64,000 nt of DNA from Dialister succinatiphilus YIT 11850 (GTDB lineage: Bacteria; Bacillota; Negativicutes; Veillonellales; Dialisteraceae), in the NCBI RefSeq assembly GCF_000242435.1, contig NZ_JH591188.1, forward strand, positions 555,210 to 619,209. Reading direction: 5' to 3'. Shown here piece after piece: positions 49,886 through 58,599 of this stretch. Both the position numbers and the translations under genes were made by a program. The notes below the pieces were generated by a model. That model had not been told where the DNA came from and did not search any database. It saw nothing but the letters and a program-made list of their open reading frames with translations. The stretch's first letter is position 1, and the number at the start of each line of letters is the position of its first letter.

Positions 49886-50415
49886 AAGGTGCGGCGGCGC
49901 TCTCGCCCCTGATAGAAGCCTTTCTCTTTGCCCGGGGCACACCGGCAACGCTGAAGGAGCTGGCCCGGGCCCTGGGAGAAGATACGGTGAGCGTGGAAAA
50001 GGGGCTGGAATATCTGAAAGCCCGCTATGACCGGGCAGATTCAGGCATTACCCTGCACCACACAGGGGCAGGATACGGGCTGGCCACAAAGAAAGAATAT
50101 GACTCATGGCTTTCTTCTCTTCTGGGAAAACAGACGCCCCTTTCGGCGGCGGCACTGGAAACGCTGGCGGTCATAGCTTTAAGGGAGCCTGTGACCCGGG
50201 TGGAAATAGAAAAAATACGAGGTGTATCGGCAGGCCGGGTGATTTCCCTCCTCATGGAGAAGGACCTGGTGGAGGAAAGGGGCAGGCTGGATGTGCCGGG
50301 GCGGCCCATTCTGTATGGCACCACCCGCCGTTTCCTGCAGGCTACAGGCCTGAATGATGTAAGTGAGCTGAAAACTCGATGGTCCGGAAAACCGGATGAA
50401 GGAGAATTATTTTGA
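49882..50415 (+). CDS. scpB: Segregation and condensation protein B
   Basis: ScpA partner of 177 residues with two winged-helix domains. It has LIEAFLFARGTPATLKELA at the N-terminus and LSAAALETLAVIALREPVTR, IEKIRGVS, and the conserved GRPILYGTT near the C-terminus. It overlaps both neighbours, so scpA, scpB and the pseudouridine synthase are tightly coupled. Confidence 0.96.
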   Translation: MKGAAALSPLIEAFLFARGTPATLKELARALGEDTVSVEKGLEYLKARYDRADSGITLHHTGAGYGLATKKEYDSWLSSLLGKQTPLSAAALETLAVIALREPVTRVEIEKIRGVSAGRVISLLMEKDLVEERGRLDVPGRPILYGTTRRFLQATGLNDVSELKTRWSGKPDEGELF

Positions 50416-51134
50416 AAGAACGTTTGCAGAAAATATTGAGCCATGCCGGCGTCTGTTCAAGAAGGAAAGCGGAAGAGCTGATTCTAGCAGGGCAGGTGAA
50501 GGTGAACGGCCAGGTAGTGAAGGAACTGGGCAGTGAAGCGGATCCGGTCAAAGATCGGATTGAAGCCATGGGCACCCTGGTCAAACCGGAGAAGAAGAAA
50601 TATTTCCTCTTTTACAAACCGGACAATGTGATTACCTCTGTTTCCGATCCCCAGGGACGGCGGACGGTGATGGACTATTTCCGTACTGTGCGGGAGCGGA
50701 TTTTCCCGGTGGGACGGCTGGATTATCATTCTGAAGGCCTTCTCATCATGACCAATGATGGAGATCTGGACTATATCCTTACTCATCCGAGCCATGAAGT
50801 GACAAAGACCTATGAAGTAACTGTACGGGGCCGGTATTCTCCGAAGCTGGCGGATAAAATGTCCCGGGGCGTACGCATTGACACCGGGATTACGGCTCCC
50901 TGTGAAATCGAAGTGCTGGGCTATGATAAGGAAAAGAATAAGACAAAGGTCAAAATGGTGCTTCATGAGGGGAAAAACCGGGAAATCAGAAAAATGATGG
51001 CAGCCTACCATTACCCCGTTTTCGGTCTCGTGAGGACCGGTTATGCTTTCCTGACGCCGGAGGGCCTTTCCAGAGGCATGAGCCGCAGGCTTACCAGTGA
51101 GGAGGTCAGAAAATTATATGAGCTCTACCAGTAG
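50412..51134 (+). CDS. rRNA pseudouridine synthase, RluB/RsuA family
   Basis: This 240-residue enzyme isomerises a specific uridine in rRNA. An S4 RNA-binding domain (about 1-60; RLQKILSHAGVCSRRKAEELI) precedes the catalytic core with GRLDYHSEGLLI, where Asp104 is the likely nucleophile. EGKNREIRKMM near the C-terminus is typical. The start is TTG, overlapping the scpB stop, with AAGGAGAA upstream. RluB is most likely by context, after scpB. Confidence 0.93.
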   Translation: MKERLQKILSHAGVCSRRKAEELILAGQVKVNGQVVKELGSEADPVKDRIEAMGTLVKPEKKKYFLFYKPDNVITSVSDPQGRRTVMDYFRTVRERIFPVGRLDYHSEGLLIMTNDGDLDYILTHPSHEVTKTYEVTVRGRYSPKLADKMSRGVRIDTGITAPCEIEVLGYDKEKNKTKVKMVLHEGKNREIRKMMAAYHYPVFGLVRTGYAFLTPEGLSRGMSRRLTSEEVRKLYELYQ

Positions 51135-52371
51135 AAAAGTGGCCGTCATCGGCGGCGGGGTGGCAGGTCTCATGGCGGCGGTGACTGCTGCCCATGAGGG
51201 AGCGTCGGTATCCCTGTTTGAAAAAATGCCCAAGGTGGGACTGAAGATGGGCATTACGGGAAAGGGGCGCTGCAATCTGACCAATAGTGCGCCCATTATG
51301 GATTTCATTGCCAAAACCCCGGGGAATGGCAGATTCCTTTACAGTGCCTATGAAAAATTCAATAACGAAGACCTTCTTTCCCTCTTTCATTCATGGGGCC
51401 TTGCCACCAAGGTGGAAAGAGGAGGCCGCGTATTTCCAAAGAGTGATGATGCCCAGGAAGTGCGCCATTTATTTATGAAGCTTCTCCATCAGGAAAAGGT
51501 GGATCTCCATCTGGAGGAACCGGTGCGCCATATCCTGCAGAAAGAAGGAAAGGTCACAGGCCTTTCCACTGATAAGGGAACCTATGAGGCGGATGCTGTG
51601 ATTTTAACCACCGGCGGCGCTTCCTATCCCCGCACCGGCTCTACCGGCGACGGCTATGCCATGGCCCGGGAAATCGGCCATAAGGTGACTGCCATCCGGC
51701 CGGCACTGATTCCTCTTGTATGCAGTGAGGCGTGGCCGAAGGAGCTGCAGGGGATTTCCTTAAAGAATGTGACTTTTTCCGTAGATGGCGGAGGAAGGCG
51801 CAAAGCGGAAGAATTCGGTGAAATGCTTTTTACCCATTTCGGCGTTTCCGGCCCCATTGTGCTCTCCCTTTCAGACAAAGTGTCCCTGTGGATTTCCCAG
51901 GGTCATGACGTAAAGGGAGCCATAGACATGAAACCGGCATTGTCCCTGGAGGTTCTGGATAAAAGGCTTCTCCGGGATTTTGAAAAATATCATTTGAAGC
52001 AGATGGCCTCTGCCCTGGTAGACCTCATGCCCCACAGGATGATTGATGTGGTACTCAGACTTTCCGGCATTCCCCGGGATCTTCCGGTAAGCGATCTGAA
52101 AAAAGGGGACCGGCTGAAACTGGCAGGGATATTGAAGCATCTGCCCTTAACGATTACAGGCACAAGGCCCCTTTCAGAAGCCATTGTCACTGCCGGCGGC
52201 GTATCAGTAAAAGAAATTAATCCATCCACCATGGAATCCAAAATCTGTAAACATGTATATATGGCAGGAGAGGTGCTTGATATCCATGCTTTCACCGGCG
52301 GATATAATCTGCAGGCTGCCTTTTCCACCGGCCATCTGGCCGCTCTGTCTGCGGTAAAGGAGTTATCATGA
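51118..52371 (+). CDS. HI0933/YhiN-family flavoprotein
   Basis: NAD(P)/FAD-dependent oxidoreductase-like protein of 417 residues. The N-terminal Rossmann fingerprint is GGGVAGLMAA. Family landmarks follow: GITGKGRCNLTN, ILTTGGASYPRTGSTGDGY, LFTHFGVSGP and the C-terminal GGVSVKEINPSTMESK...GYNLQAAFSTG. The reaction is unknown for most members. It starts inside the end of the pseudouridine synthase gene and its stop overlaps cmk, so it is in the same operon. Confidence 0.92.
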   Translation: MSSTSRKVAVIGGGVAGLMAAVTAAHEGASVSLFEKMPKVGLKMGITGKGRCNLTNSAPIMDFIAKTPGNGRFLYSAYEKFNNEDLLSLFHSWGLATKVERGGRVFPKSDDAQEVRHLFMKLLHQEKVDLHLEEPVRHILQKEGKVTGLSTDKGTYEADAVILTTGGASYPRTGSTGDGYAMAREIGHKVTAIRPALIPLVCSEAWPKELQGISLKNVTFSVDGGGRRKAEEFGEMLFTHFGVSGPIVLSLSDKVSLWISQGHDVKGAIDMKPALSLEVLDKRLLRDFEKYHLKQMASALVDLMPHRMIDVVLRLSGIPRDLPVSDLKKGDRLKLAGILKHLPLTITGTRPLSEAIVTAGGVSVKEINPSTMESKICKHVYMAGEVLDIHAFTGGYNLQAAFSTGHLAALSAVKELS

Positions 52372-53045
52372 AAAAATTATCTATTGCTATTGACGGCCCT
52401 GCTGGTGCAGGGAAGAGCAGTGTTTCCAAAATTCTGGCTGCAAGGCTGGGATATGCCTATCTGGATACCGGTGCCATGTACCGGGCCGTGACCTATGAGG
52501 CTCTGGAAAGGAAACTGGAAAGACCGGAAGATATCGTGTCCATGACGGAAAAACTGGATATGGAAGTCAAGCCCGATAAGGATGTGATGCATGTCATTGT
52601 GGATGGAAAGGACGTAACTCCCTATATCCGCACGCCGGAAGTGTCGGGCCATGTATCAGAAGTATCCGCCATTGGCGGCGTGAGGACAGCCATGGTGGCT
52701 ATCCAGCGGAAACAGGCGGAAAAAGGGGGCATCGTGCTGGACGGGCGGGACATCGGTACGACAGTTCTGCCAAAGGCAGATGTGAAGATTTTCCTCACCG
52801 CCTCTGTCCATACCAGGGCGGTGCGCCGGTTCAAGGAACTTACTGAAGGCCATCCGGAAATGACCATGGAAGATGTGGAAAAGGAAATCAGCCGCCGGGA
52901 TTACCTGGACAGCCATCGGGATATTTCTCCGCTGAAACAGGCAGAAGATGCGGTGCTTCTGGATAATGGCGATCTTACCCTGGAAGGTACGGCAGAAGCC
53001 ATCATTCATATCTGCCGCAGCAGATTCCCCGGCTTTGATGCTTAG
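52368..53045 (+). CDS. cmk: Cytidylate kinase
   Basis: Transfers phosphate from ATP to CMP or dCMP. The P-loop GPAGAGKSSVSK (about 9-20) is followed by LDTGAMYRAVTYEAL, DGRDIGTTVLPKADVKIFLTA (substrate Arg/Asp region) and RRDYLDSHRDISPL. The 225 residues are normal. It overlaps the flavoprotein gene by 4 bp and precedes plsC by 8 bp, the usual Firmicutes cmk-plsC-ispH order. Confidence 0.97.
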   Translation: MKKLSIAIDGPAGAGKSSVSKILAARLGYAYLDTGAMYRAVTYEALERKLERPEDIVSMTEKLDMEVKPDKDVMHVIVDGKDVTPYIRTPEVSGHVSEVSAIGGVRTAMVAIQRKQAEKGGIVLDGRDIGTTVLPKADVKIFLTASVHTRAVRRFKELTEGHPEMTMEDVEKEISRRDYLDSHRDISPLKQAEDAVLLDNGDLTLEGTAEAIIHICRSRFPGFDA

Positions 53046-53053
53046 GAGGTCCT

Positions 53054-53656
53054 ATGGGATATAAAATTGTAAGGGCTCTTCTTAATTTTATTTTCTTCGG
53101 TCTCTTCGGCCTTCATGTGGAAGGCAGGGAAAACGTGCCCTCTACCGGTGCTATCATTGTGGCGCCTAATCACAAAAGCGACTGGGATCCGCCTCTCATC
53201 GGCGTGGCCTTTAATACAAGAATTATCCATTATATGGCTAAAGAAGAACTCTTTAAGAACCCCCTTTTCGGCTGGCTCATTCGTCAGTTCGGTACTTTCC
53301 CCGTGAAGAGAGGGACTGTGGACCGCACGGCCATAAGGCAGGCCATCCGGGAAATCAAGGCTGGCAATCCGCTGGGCATATTTCCGGAAGGCACCCGGAT
53401 TAAAAAAGATGGTTTGGGACGGTTTCACTCGGGCATGGCCTCTCTGGCACTGATGACGGGGACTCCAATCATCCCGGTGGCAGTGGTGGGTTCCCGGTTT
53501 CTGCCTCACAGGAAAGGGCCTCTGGCCGTGCTTATCGGAAAACCGGTGCCTGTAAAGAAGCAGCGGCCCGATGATGAGCTGGTGGCAGAGATAAATGATG
53601 AAATCAAAGGACGCATCCAGAAACTTATGGATGACTATATGAAGAAAGTTTCCTGA
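53054..53656 (+). CDS. plsC: 1-acyl-sn-glycerol-3-phosphate acyltransferase (first copy)
   Basis: Membrane-associated acyltransferase of 200 residues making phosphatidic acid. It has an N-terminal hydrophobic segment (about 5-20). Catalytic motif I is NHKSDWDPP (His40, Asp45). Motif III is FPEGTR (about 113-118). It continues with IPVAVVGSRF. A second paralogue follows 28 bp later and shares the N-terminal GRENxP and the overall length, so the pair arose by tandem duplication. GGAGGTCCT precedes the ATG. Confidence 0.93.
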   Translation: MGYKIVRALLNFIFFGLFGLHVEGRENVPSTGAIIVAPNHKSDWDPPLIGVAFNTRIIHYMAKEELFKNPLFGWLIRQFGTFPVKRGTVDRTAIRQAIREIKAGNPLGIFPEGTRIKKDGLGRFHSGMASLALMTGTPIIPVAVVGSRFLPHRKGPLAVLIGKPVPVKKQRPDDELVAEINDEIKGRIQKLMDDYMKKVS

Positions 53657-53684
53657 ACACGAAAGTCCAGCGGCAAGAGGTACT

Positions 53685-54296
53685 ATGGGATATCAGATTA
53701 TCAGGGCCCTGCTCTATTTCTTCTTCGGCCTGTATGGCCTTCATGTGGAAGGCAGGGAAAATATACCGGACAAAGGGGCGGTGATTGCAGCAGCCAATCA
53801 TAAGAGCTATTTCGATCCGCCCCTTGTGGGAATGGCGCTGGAGAAGAGAAGAATCAGTTTCATGGCTAAATCGGAGCTCTTCCGAAATCCTCTCTTCGGC
53901 CGGCTGATTCGATATCTGGGCGCCTTTCCTGTGAAAAGAAACAGTGCTGACATGACTGCCATTCGGAGAAGCCTTGCGGAATTGAAGAAGGGACAGGTGC
54001 TCTGCATATTTCCGGAAGGCGGTTTTGTCCATGGAAAGGCACTGGGCCGCTTTCATCCGGGCATGGCGTTTCTGGCCATCCTCACCGGCACACCCATCCT
54101 TCCGGTAGCCATTATCGGTGCCGAGCCTCTGCCTGTAAAAAAAGGTCCTCTGGCCGTAGTTATAGGGAAACCCATACCGGTCAGAAAAGCCAGGCCTGAT
54201 GATAGAAATACAGCAGCTTTGGATGAACTGGTGAAGCAAAGGATTCAGGCCATGATCGAGGCCTATGAAAAGAAAAAGGGACAGGGGTCCTTTTAA
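53685..54296 (+). CDS. 1-acyl-sn-glycerol-3-phosphate acyltransferase-like protein (second copy)
   Basis: A paralogue of the preceding gene with 203 residues. Motif I is NHKSYFDPP (His39, Asp44), intact. Motif III reads FPEGGF instead of FPEGTR, losing the usual Thr-Arg that helps bind the glycerol phosphate, so acceptor specificity may differ (inference). The RBS is an AAGAGG-type sequence before the ATG. A terminator follows. Confidence 0.88.
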   Translation: MGYQIIRALLYFFFGLYGLHVEGRENIPDKGAVIAAANHKSYFDPPLVGMALEKRRISFMAKSELFRNPLFGRLIRYLGAFPVKRNSADMTAIRRSLAELKKGQVLCIFPEGGFVHGKALGRFHPGMAFLAILTGTPILPVAIIGAEPLPVKKGPLAVVIGKPIPVRKARPDDRNTAALDELVKQRIQAMIEAYEKKKGQGSF

Positions 54297-54326
54297 AAAT
54301 CAATTTCATTGATATTGATTTTTTTT
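54295..54326 (+). terminator. Terminator of the scpA-plsC operon
   Basis: AAAAATCAAT, 9-nt loop, ATTGATTTTTTTT. Confidence 0.75.
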
Positions 54327-54379
54327 ATAGCAAAGCAATAAGTCTGATTATAGCAGACGAAAGAAAAGGTACATAACCT

Positions 54380-56278
54380 ATGGAAATATACAAGTCAAAG
54401 GTGATGGGATTCTGCTACGGCGTGAGAAGAGCGCTGAAAATTGCCGAAAAAGCCGCAGATTCCGGCATCAAAGCCGTTACCTTCGGACCCATCATTCATA
54501 ATCCCCAGGTAGTGGAAAAGCTGGCTCAGCGGGGCATACCGGCAGTGGACAATTTCGACGGTCTTACTGACGAAACTGTAATAATTCGCTCGCACGGAGT
54601 GGGGCCTTCGTGTTATAATATGCTTAAGTGCAAAAATCTGGCCCTAATGGACGCGACCTGTCCTTTCGTCAGAAGGAACCAGGAGATGGCTCATCGACTG
54701 GTGGAAGACGGAAAGCAGGTTATACTCATCGGTGAAAAAAGGCACCCTGAAATGAAGAGTGTGGCTGAATGGGCGGTGGGACATTCTTACCAGGTAGAAA
54801 CCATGGAAGATGTAGATGCACTCCCGCCACTGGATGAAGCCTATATAGTCACTCAGACCACATTTTCAGCTGTCTTGGCCGACCGGCTTGTCGAAGCGCT
54901 GGGGAAAAAGGTGAAAAACCTTCACGTCAACAAATCCATTTGTGACGCAACCATGCAGCGGCAGCAGGCGGCTCGTGAGCTGGCGGATAGAGTAGATGTG
55001 ATGATTGTCATAGGCGGGCGCAACAGCGCCAACACCTCAAGACTTGCGGAAATCTGCGGGGAAGAGGGAGCCCGGACTTATCATATCGAAACGGCTGGGG
55101 AACTAAAACCGAGCTGGTTCCACAGTCGGGACAAGATTGGCATCACCGCCGGTGCATCCACACCGGACTGGATCATAGAGGAGGTAGTTTGTATTATGGA
55201 AAACATGAAGGAAATGCTGGATCAGGAGGAAATGAACCTGGATGTACACAAAGGCAGCGTCGTTGAAGGTAAGGTCGTAGATCTCACCGACGACAAGGCT
55301 TATATCTCTTTCGGATATAAGACAGAAGCTGTTCTTCTTGCACATGAATATTCCTACCCGGCACCGGCATCCCTGAAAGATGTGCTGAAAATTGGTGACA
55401 CTCTCCGTGTTCAGATCGTCAGCGGAGTTAAAGAAGATAGCACAATTTACGTATCTAAGATTAAAGTAGACCGTCTCGCTGACTGGGATGTAGTCGAAGA
55501 AGCATTCGAAAAAGGTGAACCCGTTGAATGCGAAGGCATTGAAGCCATTAAGGTTGGTCTGCTTGTTCAGATTAAATCTCTCCGCGGATTCATTCCCCTG
55601 TCTCAGGGCGATCTCCGCTTCGTTCATTCCCTGCAGAACCTGGTAGGCAAGACTTTCCAGGCTAAGATTCTGGAAGTGGACCGCGCTAAGAACAGACTGG
55701 TTCTTTCCCGCAAAGCCGTTCTGGAAGATGAAAGAAATGCAGAAATGGATGTTATCGAAAAAGCCTATGAAAACGGCGACGTTCTCAAAGGCACTGTAAA
55801 GAAGATTATGCCTTACGGCGCATTCGTTGGTATCAACGGCGTAGAAGGCCTTCTCCATATTTCCGATATTTCCTGGAAGAAGATTGCCAAGGTCGAAGAT
55901 GTTCTCAAACCGGAACAGGAAATTGATGTCAAGATCAAATCCTTCGATCGTGAAAAACAGAGAATCTCCTTCAGCCACAAGGACTGCCTCCCCAATCCTT
56001 GGGAAACAGCTATCCATGATCATGAAGTAGATGACATTGTGGATGCCAAGGTCGTTAAGATCCTTGAATTCGGCGTTATCGTAGAACTGGATGACGGCCT
56101 CACCGGTCTTCTCCACATTAACGAAATGACCGACGACCACAACAAGAAACCGGGCGATATCTGCCAGGTAGGAGACGAACTCAAAGTCCGCATCATCAAC
56201 ATTGATGAAGGCCGCAGAAGAATCTCCTTCGCACTGGAAGAAGCTCCTTCCCACGAAGAAGCTCCGGCTGAAGAATAA
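54380..56278 (+). CDS. ispH: IspH-S1 fusion: HMBPP reductase joined to ribosomal protein S1-like domains
   Basis: A 632-residue two-part protein. Residues 1-280 are 4-hydroxy-3-methylbut-2-enyl diphosphate reductase, the last step of the MEP isoprenoid pathway. Iron-sulfur cysteines are Cys12 (GFCYGVRRA), Cys94 (DATCPF) and Cys188 (SICDATM), with substrate histidines His40, His72 and His122. A linker then leads into four S1 RNA-binding repeats (about 298-625), for example GTVKKIMPYGAFVGINGVEGLLHISD. This fusion is known from Clostridia and relatives. The frame is continuous through the junction. It is monocistronic. Confidence 0.96.
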   Translation: MEIYKSKVMGFCYGVRRALKIAEKAADSGIKAVTFGPIIHNPQVVEKLAQRGIPAVDNFDGLTDETVIIRSHGVGPSCYNMLKCKNLALMDATCPFVRRNQEMAHRLVEDGKQVILIGEKRHPEMKSVAEWAVGHSYQVETMEDVDALPPLDEAYIVTQTTFSAVLADRLVEALGKKVKNLHVNKSICDATMQRQQAARELADRVDVMIVIGGRNSANTSRLAEICGEEGARTYHIETAGELKPSWFHSRDKIGITAGASTPDWIIEEVVCIMENMKEMLDQEEMNLDVHKGSVVEGKVVDLTDDKAYISFGYKTEAVLLAHEYSYPAPASLKDVLKIGDTLRVQIVSGVKEDSTIYVSKIKVDRLADWDVVEEAFEKGEPVECEGIEAIKVGLLVQIKSLRGFIPLSQGDLRFVHSLQNLVGKTFQAKILEVDRAKNRLVLSRKAVLEDERNAEMDVIEKAYENGDVLKGTVKKIMPYGAFVGINGVEGLLHISDISWKKIAKVEDVLKPEQEIDVKIKSFDREKQRISFSHKDCLPNPWETAIHDHEVDDIVDAKVVKILEFGVIVELDDGLTGLLHINEMTDDHNKKPGDICQVGDELKVRIINIDEGRRRISFALEEAPSHEEAPAEE

Positions 56279-56286
56279 GACCAATC

Positions 56287-56317
56287 AAAAAAAGCTGCCC
56301 TCTGGGGCGGCTTTTTT
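56287..56317 (+). terminator. Terminator after ispH-S1
   Basis: AAAAAAGCTGCCC-TCT-GGGGCGGCTTTTTT. Confidence 0.9.
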
Positions 56318-56349
56318 ATTGGCTGAAACAGGCTTCCGGCTGCGGCAGA

Positions 56350-56562
56350 TGATAGAAGCCACAGGCCCGATGAGAAACCTTTCATGAAAAGTTTCTTGCG
56401 TTGGTGAACAGCAGAAGTGCCAAGCCGAGCGGGAAACCATTTGGGAAGAGATTCCTGCCGCAGTGAATAGCAGCGGTGCCAGGCCGGGCAGAAAACTACC
56501 TAGGAACTGTTTCCTTCCGCAATGAATCACAGAAGCGTCATGCCCGGTAGAAACCATTTTCC
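56350..56562. repeat. 59-bp tandem repeat array, about 3.5 units
   Basis: Units start at 56391, 56450 and 56509, again exactly 59 bp apart, after the tail of an earlier unit (56350-56390). Each begins G(T/A)TTC(C/T)T and contains GTGCCAnGCCG(A/G)GC(G/A)G near the end. It is the same family as 30837-31013, with more divergence between units. Confidence 0.85.
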
Positions 56563-56591
56563 TTGACATAAACCTCCATCCGTCATACAAT
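56563..56591 (+). promoter_or_regulatory. Promoter of der-plsY-gpsA
   Basis: TTGACA, 17 nt, TACAAT, directly after the repeat array. The leader is about 85 nt. Confidence 0.78.
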
Positions 56592-56681
56592 TTCAATACA
56601 GTATAACAAAAATGGAGAAGTGTTGCTCCAAGGCAGTTATGATAATACATTTGATTTTGTATATAGAAAGGATGGGGACTT

Positions 56682-58010
56682 ATGAGCAAACCTCTCGTTG
56701 CCATTGTAGGCAGGCCGAACGTGGGCAAATCTACGCTGATTAATGGACTGGCCCAGCGGCGTGTATCGATTGTGGAGGATATCCCCGGTGTAACTCGAGA
56801 CAGGATTTACTGTGATGTGAAATGGCTTGATAAGGAATTTACCCTGATTGATACAGGGGGCATTGAATTCCGGAATGAGAAGGACCAGATTTCCAGCGGC
56901 ATTCGCCAGCAGGCGGAGCTGGCCATGGAAGAGGCTGATGTCATTCTGTTCGTGGTGGATGCCAGGACAGGGATGACCAGCGATGATGAGATCATTGCGG
57001 GACTTCTCAGAAAGACCGGCAAGCCTGTGGTGCTGGCAGTGAATAAGGTGGACAGCGATAACCAGGAAATGGATGTGTACGAATTCTATTCGCTGGGACT
57101 GGGGGATCCCATCGGTATTTCTGCAGTGAACCGGTTGAATTTCGGCGACCTGCTGGACCGGATTACAGAAGGATTCCCCAATCAGAAGGAAGAGGAATCG
57201 GAAGACATTATCCGCACGGCCATCGTGGGCCGTCCAAACGTGGGCAAATCCACCCTTATCAATTCCCTTCTGGGCTATGAACGATCCCTGGTGGCTGATG
57301 AAATGGGAACCACCAGAGATGCAGTGGACTCTCTCTGGACCTATAAGGGAAAGACCTTTATCCTGGTGGATACAGCAGGTATGAGGAAGAAGAGCAAAAT
57401 AGACGAACCTCTGGAAAAATACAGCGTCATCCGTTCCATTCGTGCCATTGATAACTGCGATGTGGCTATTTTCGTGATTGATGCGGAAGACAAGCTGACG
57501 GAGCAGGACAAGAAAATTATCGGCTACATCCATGAAGCCGGCAAGGGACTGATTCTTTTCGTCAATAAATGGGATTCCATTGCAAAGGATGAACATACAA
57601 TCAATGAGTTTGAAAAGGAAATTAGAAATGGCCTTCCTTTTGCTCCCTATGCGCCCATGCTTTTCGGATCGGCTAAGACCAAACAGAGAATCCATCGTCT
57701 TGGGGATCTGATTTACAATGTGGCAGAGCAGCAGAATCTCCGGGTATCCACTTCGGTGCTGAATGACCTTCTGGAAGATGCGAAAATGATTAATCCGCCG
57801 CCCGCCCATTCCGGCAGGGTAGCGAAGATTTATTACATGACAGAGGTGGGCGTGCGGCCGCCTACGTTTGTGATGTTTGTGAATGATGCCAACCTGATTC
57901 ATTTTTCCTATGTCCGTTTTATTGAAAACAAGCTTCGGGAGGCCTTCAGCTTCGAGGGGACGCCCATTCGCATTGTGGTACGGAGCAAAAAGGACGGTGG
58001 CGACGATTGA
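56682..58010 (+). CDS. der: Ribosome-assembly GTPase Der (EngA)
   Basis: Double-GTPase protein of 442 residues needed for 50S maturation. It has two G domains, each with GRPNVGKSTL (residues about 8-17 and 183-192), DTGG or DTAGM, and NKVD or NKWD. A C-terminal KH-like domain (about 355-440) has PPTFVMFVNDANLIHFSY. ATAGAAAGGATGG lies upstream. The stop overlaps plsY by 4 bp. Confidence 0.97.
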   Translation: MSKPLVAIVGRPNVGKSTLINGLAQRRVSIVEDIPGVTRDRIYCDVKWLDKEFTLIDTGGIEFRNEKDQISSGIRQQAELAMEEADVILFVVDARTGMTSDDEIIAGLLRKTGKPVVLAVNKVDSDNQEMDVYEFYSLGLGDPIGISAVNRLNFGDLLDRITEGFPNQKEEESEDIIRTAIVGRPNVGKSTLINSLLGYERSLVADEMGTTRDAVDSLWTYKGKTFILVDTAGMRKKSKIDEPLEKYSVIRSIRAIDNCDVAIFVIDAEDKLTEQDKKIIGYIHEAGKGLILFVNKWDSIAKDEHTINEFEKEIRNGLPFAPYAPMLFGSAKTKQRIHRLGDLIYNVAEQQNLRVSTSVLNDLLEDAKMINPPPAHSGRVAKIYYMTEVGVRPPTFVMFVNDANLIHFSYVRFIENKLREAFSFEGTPIRIVVRSKKDGGDD

Positions 58011-58594
58011 TGGAATCCATCCTGTGGATTGTGCTGGCTTATTTCATAGGGGCCATCCCCAGCGGCTATATCATTGGCCGTGTATTTTACGGTGTGAACC
58101 TGAAGAAAGTGGGGAGCGGAAATATCGGTGCCACCAATGCTTACAGGGAATTAGGGGTGAAGGCAGGACTGGCTGTCTTTATCTGTGATTTCATGAAAGG
58201 TTTCATTGCGGTGCATCTGGGGATGCCTGATCCGGTGATTGTGCTTCTCTGCGCCGTATTTGCTATTATCGGCAATGACTGGTCTGTATTCCTTCATTTC
58301 AAAAGCGGCAAAGGCGTGGCCTGCGGCGTAGGGGCTTTTACCTACATCTGTGCTCCTGCCGTGCTGGCAGCCTTTCTGGTGTGGCTTGCTGTTTTCAAAT
58401 GGAAACATATTGTTTCGCTGGGATCTATTCTGGCCGCACCGGTGGTACCCCTTGTCATGCTGATAGAAGGAGAACCATTGGAATATGTGGCATTCGGTGC
58501 CCTGGCAGCTGTGATTGTCATTGGAAAACATAAAGATAATATTGGAAGGCTTCTGAGAGGTGAAGAGAAGCCTATTACCAGGGAAAAGAGGTAA
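58007..58594 (+). CDS. plsY: Glycerol-3-phosphate acyltransferase PlsY
   Basis: Integral membrane enzyme of 195 residues that transfers acyl groups from acyl-phosphate to glycerol-3-phosphate. Family motifs: GAIPSGYIIGR (about 14-24), GSGNIGATNAYR and the glycine-rich HFKSGKGVACG. Five hydrophobic helices are visible. It lies between der and gpsA, whose product makes its substrate. Confidence 0.96.
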   Translation: MMESILWIVLAYFIGAIPSGYIIGRVFYGVNLKKVGSGNIGATNAYRELGVKAGLAVFICDFMKGFIAVHLGMPDPVIVLLCAVFAIIGNDWSVFLHFKSGKGVACGVGAFTYICAPAVLAAFLVWLAVFKWKHIVSLGSILAAPVVPLVMLIEGEPLEYVAFGALAAVIVIGKHKDNIGRLLRGEEKPITREKR

Positions 58595-58599
58595 TACCT

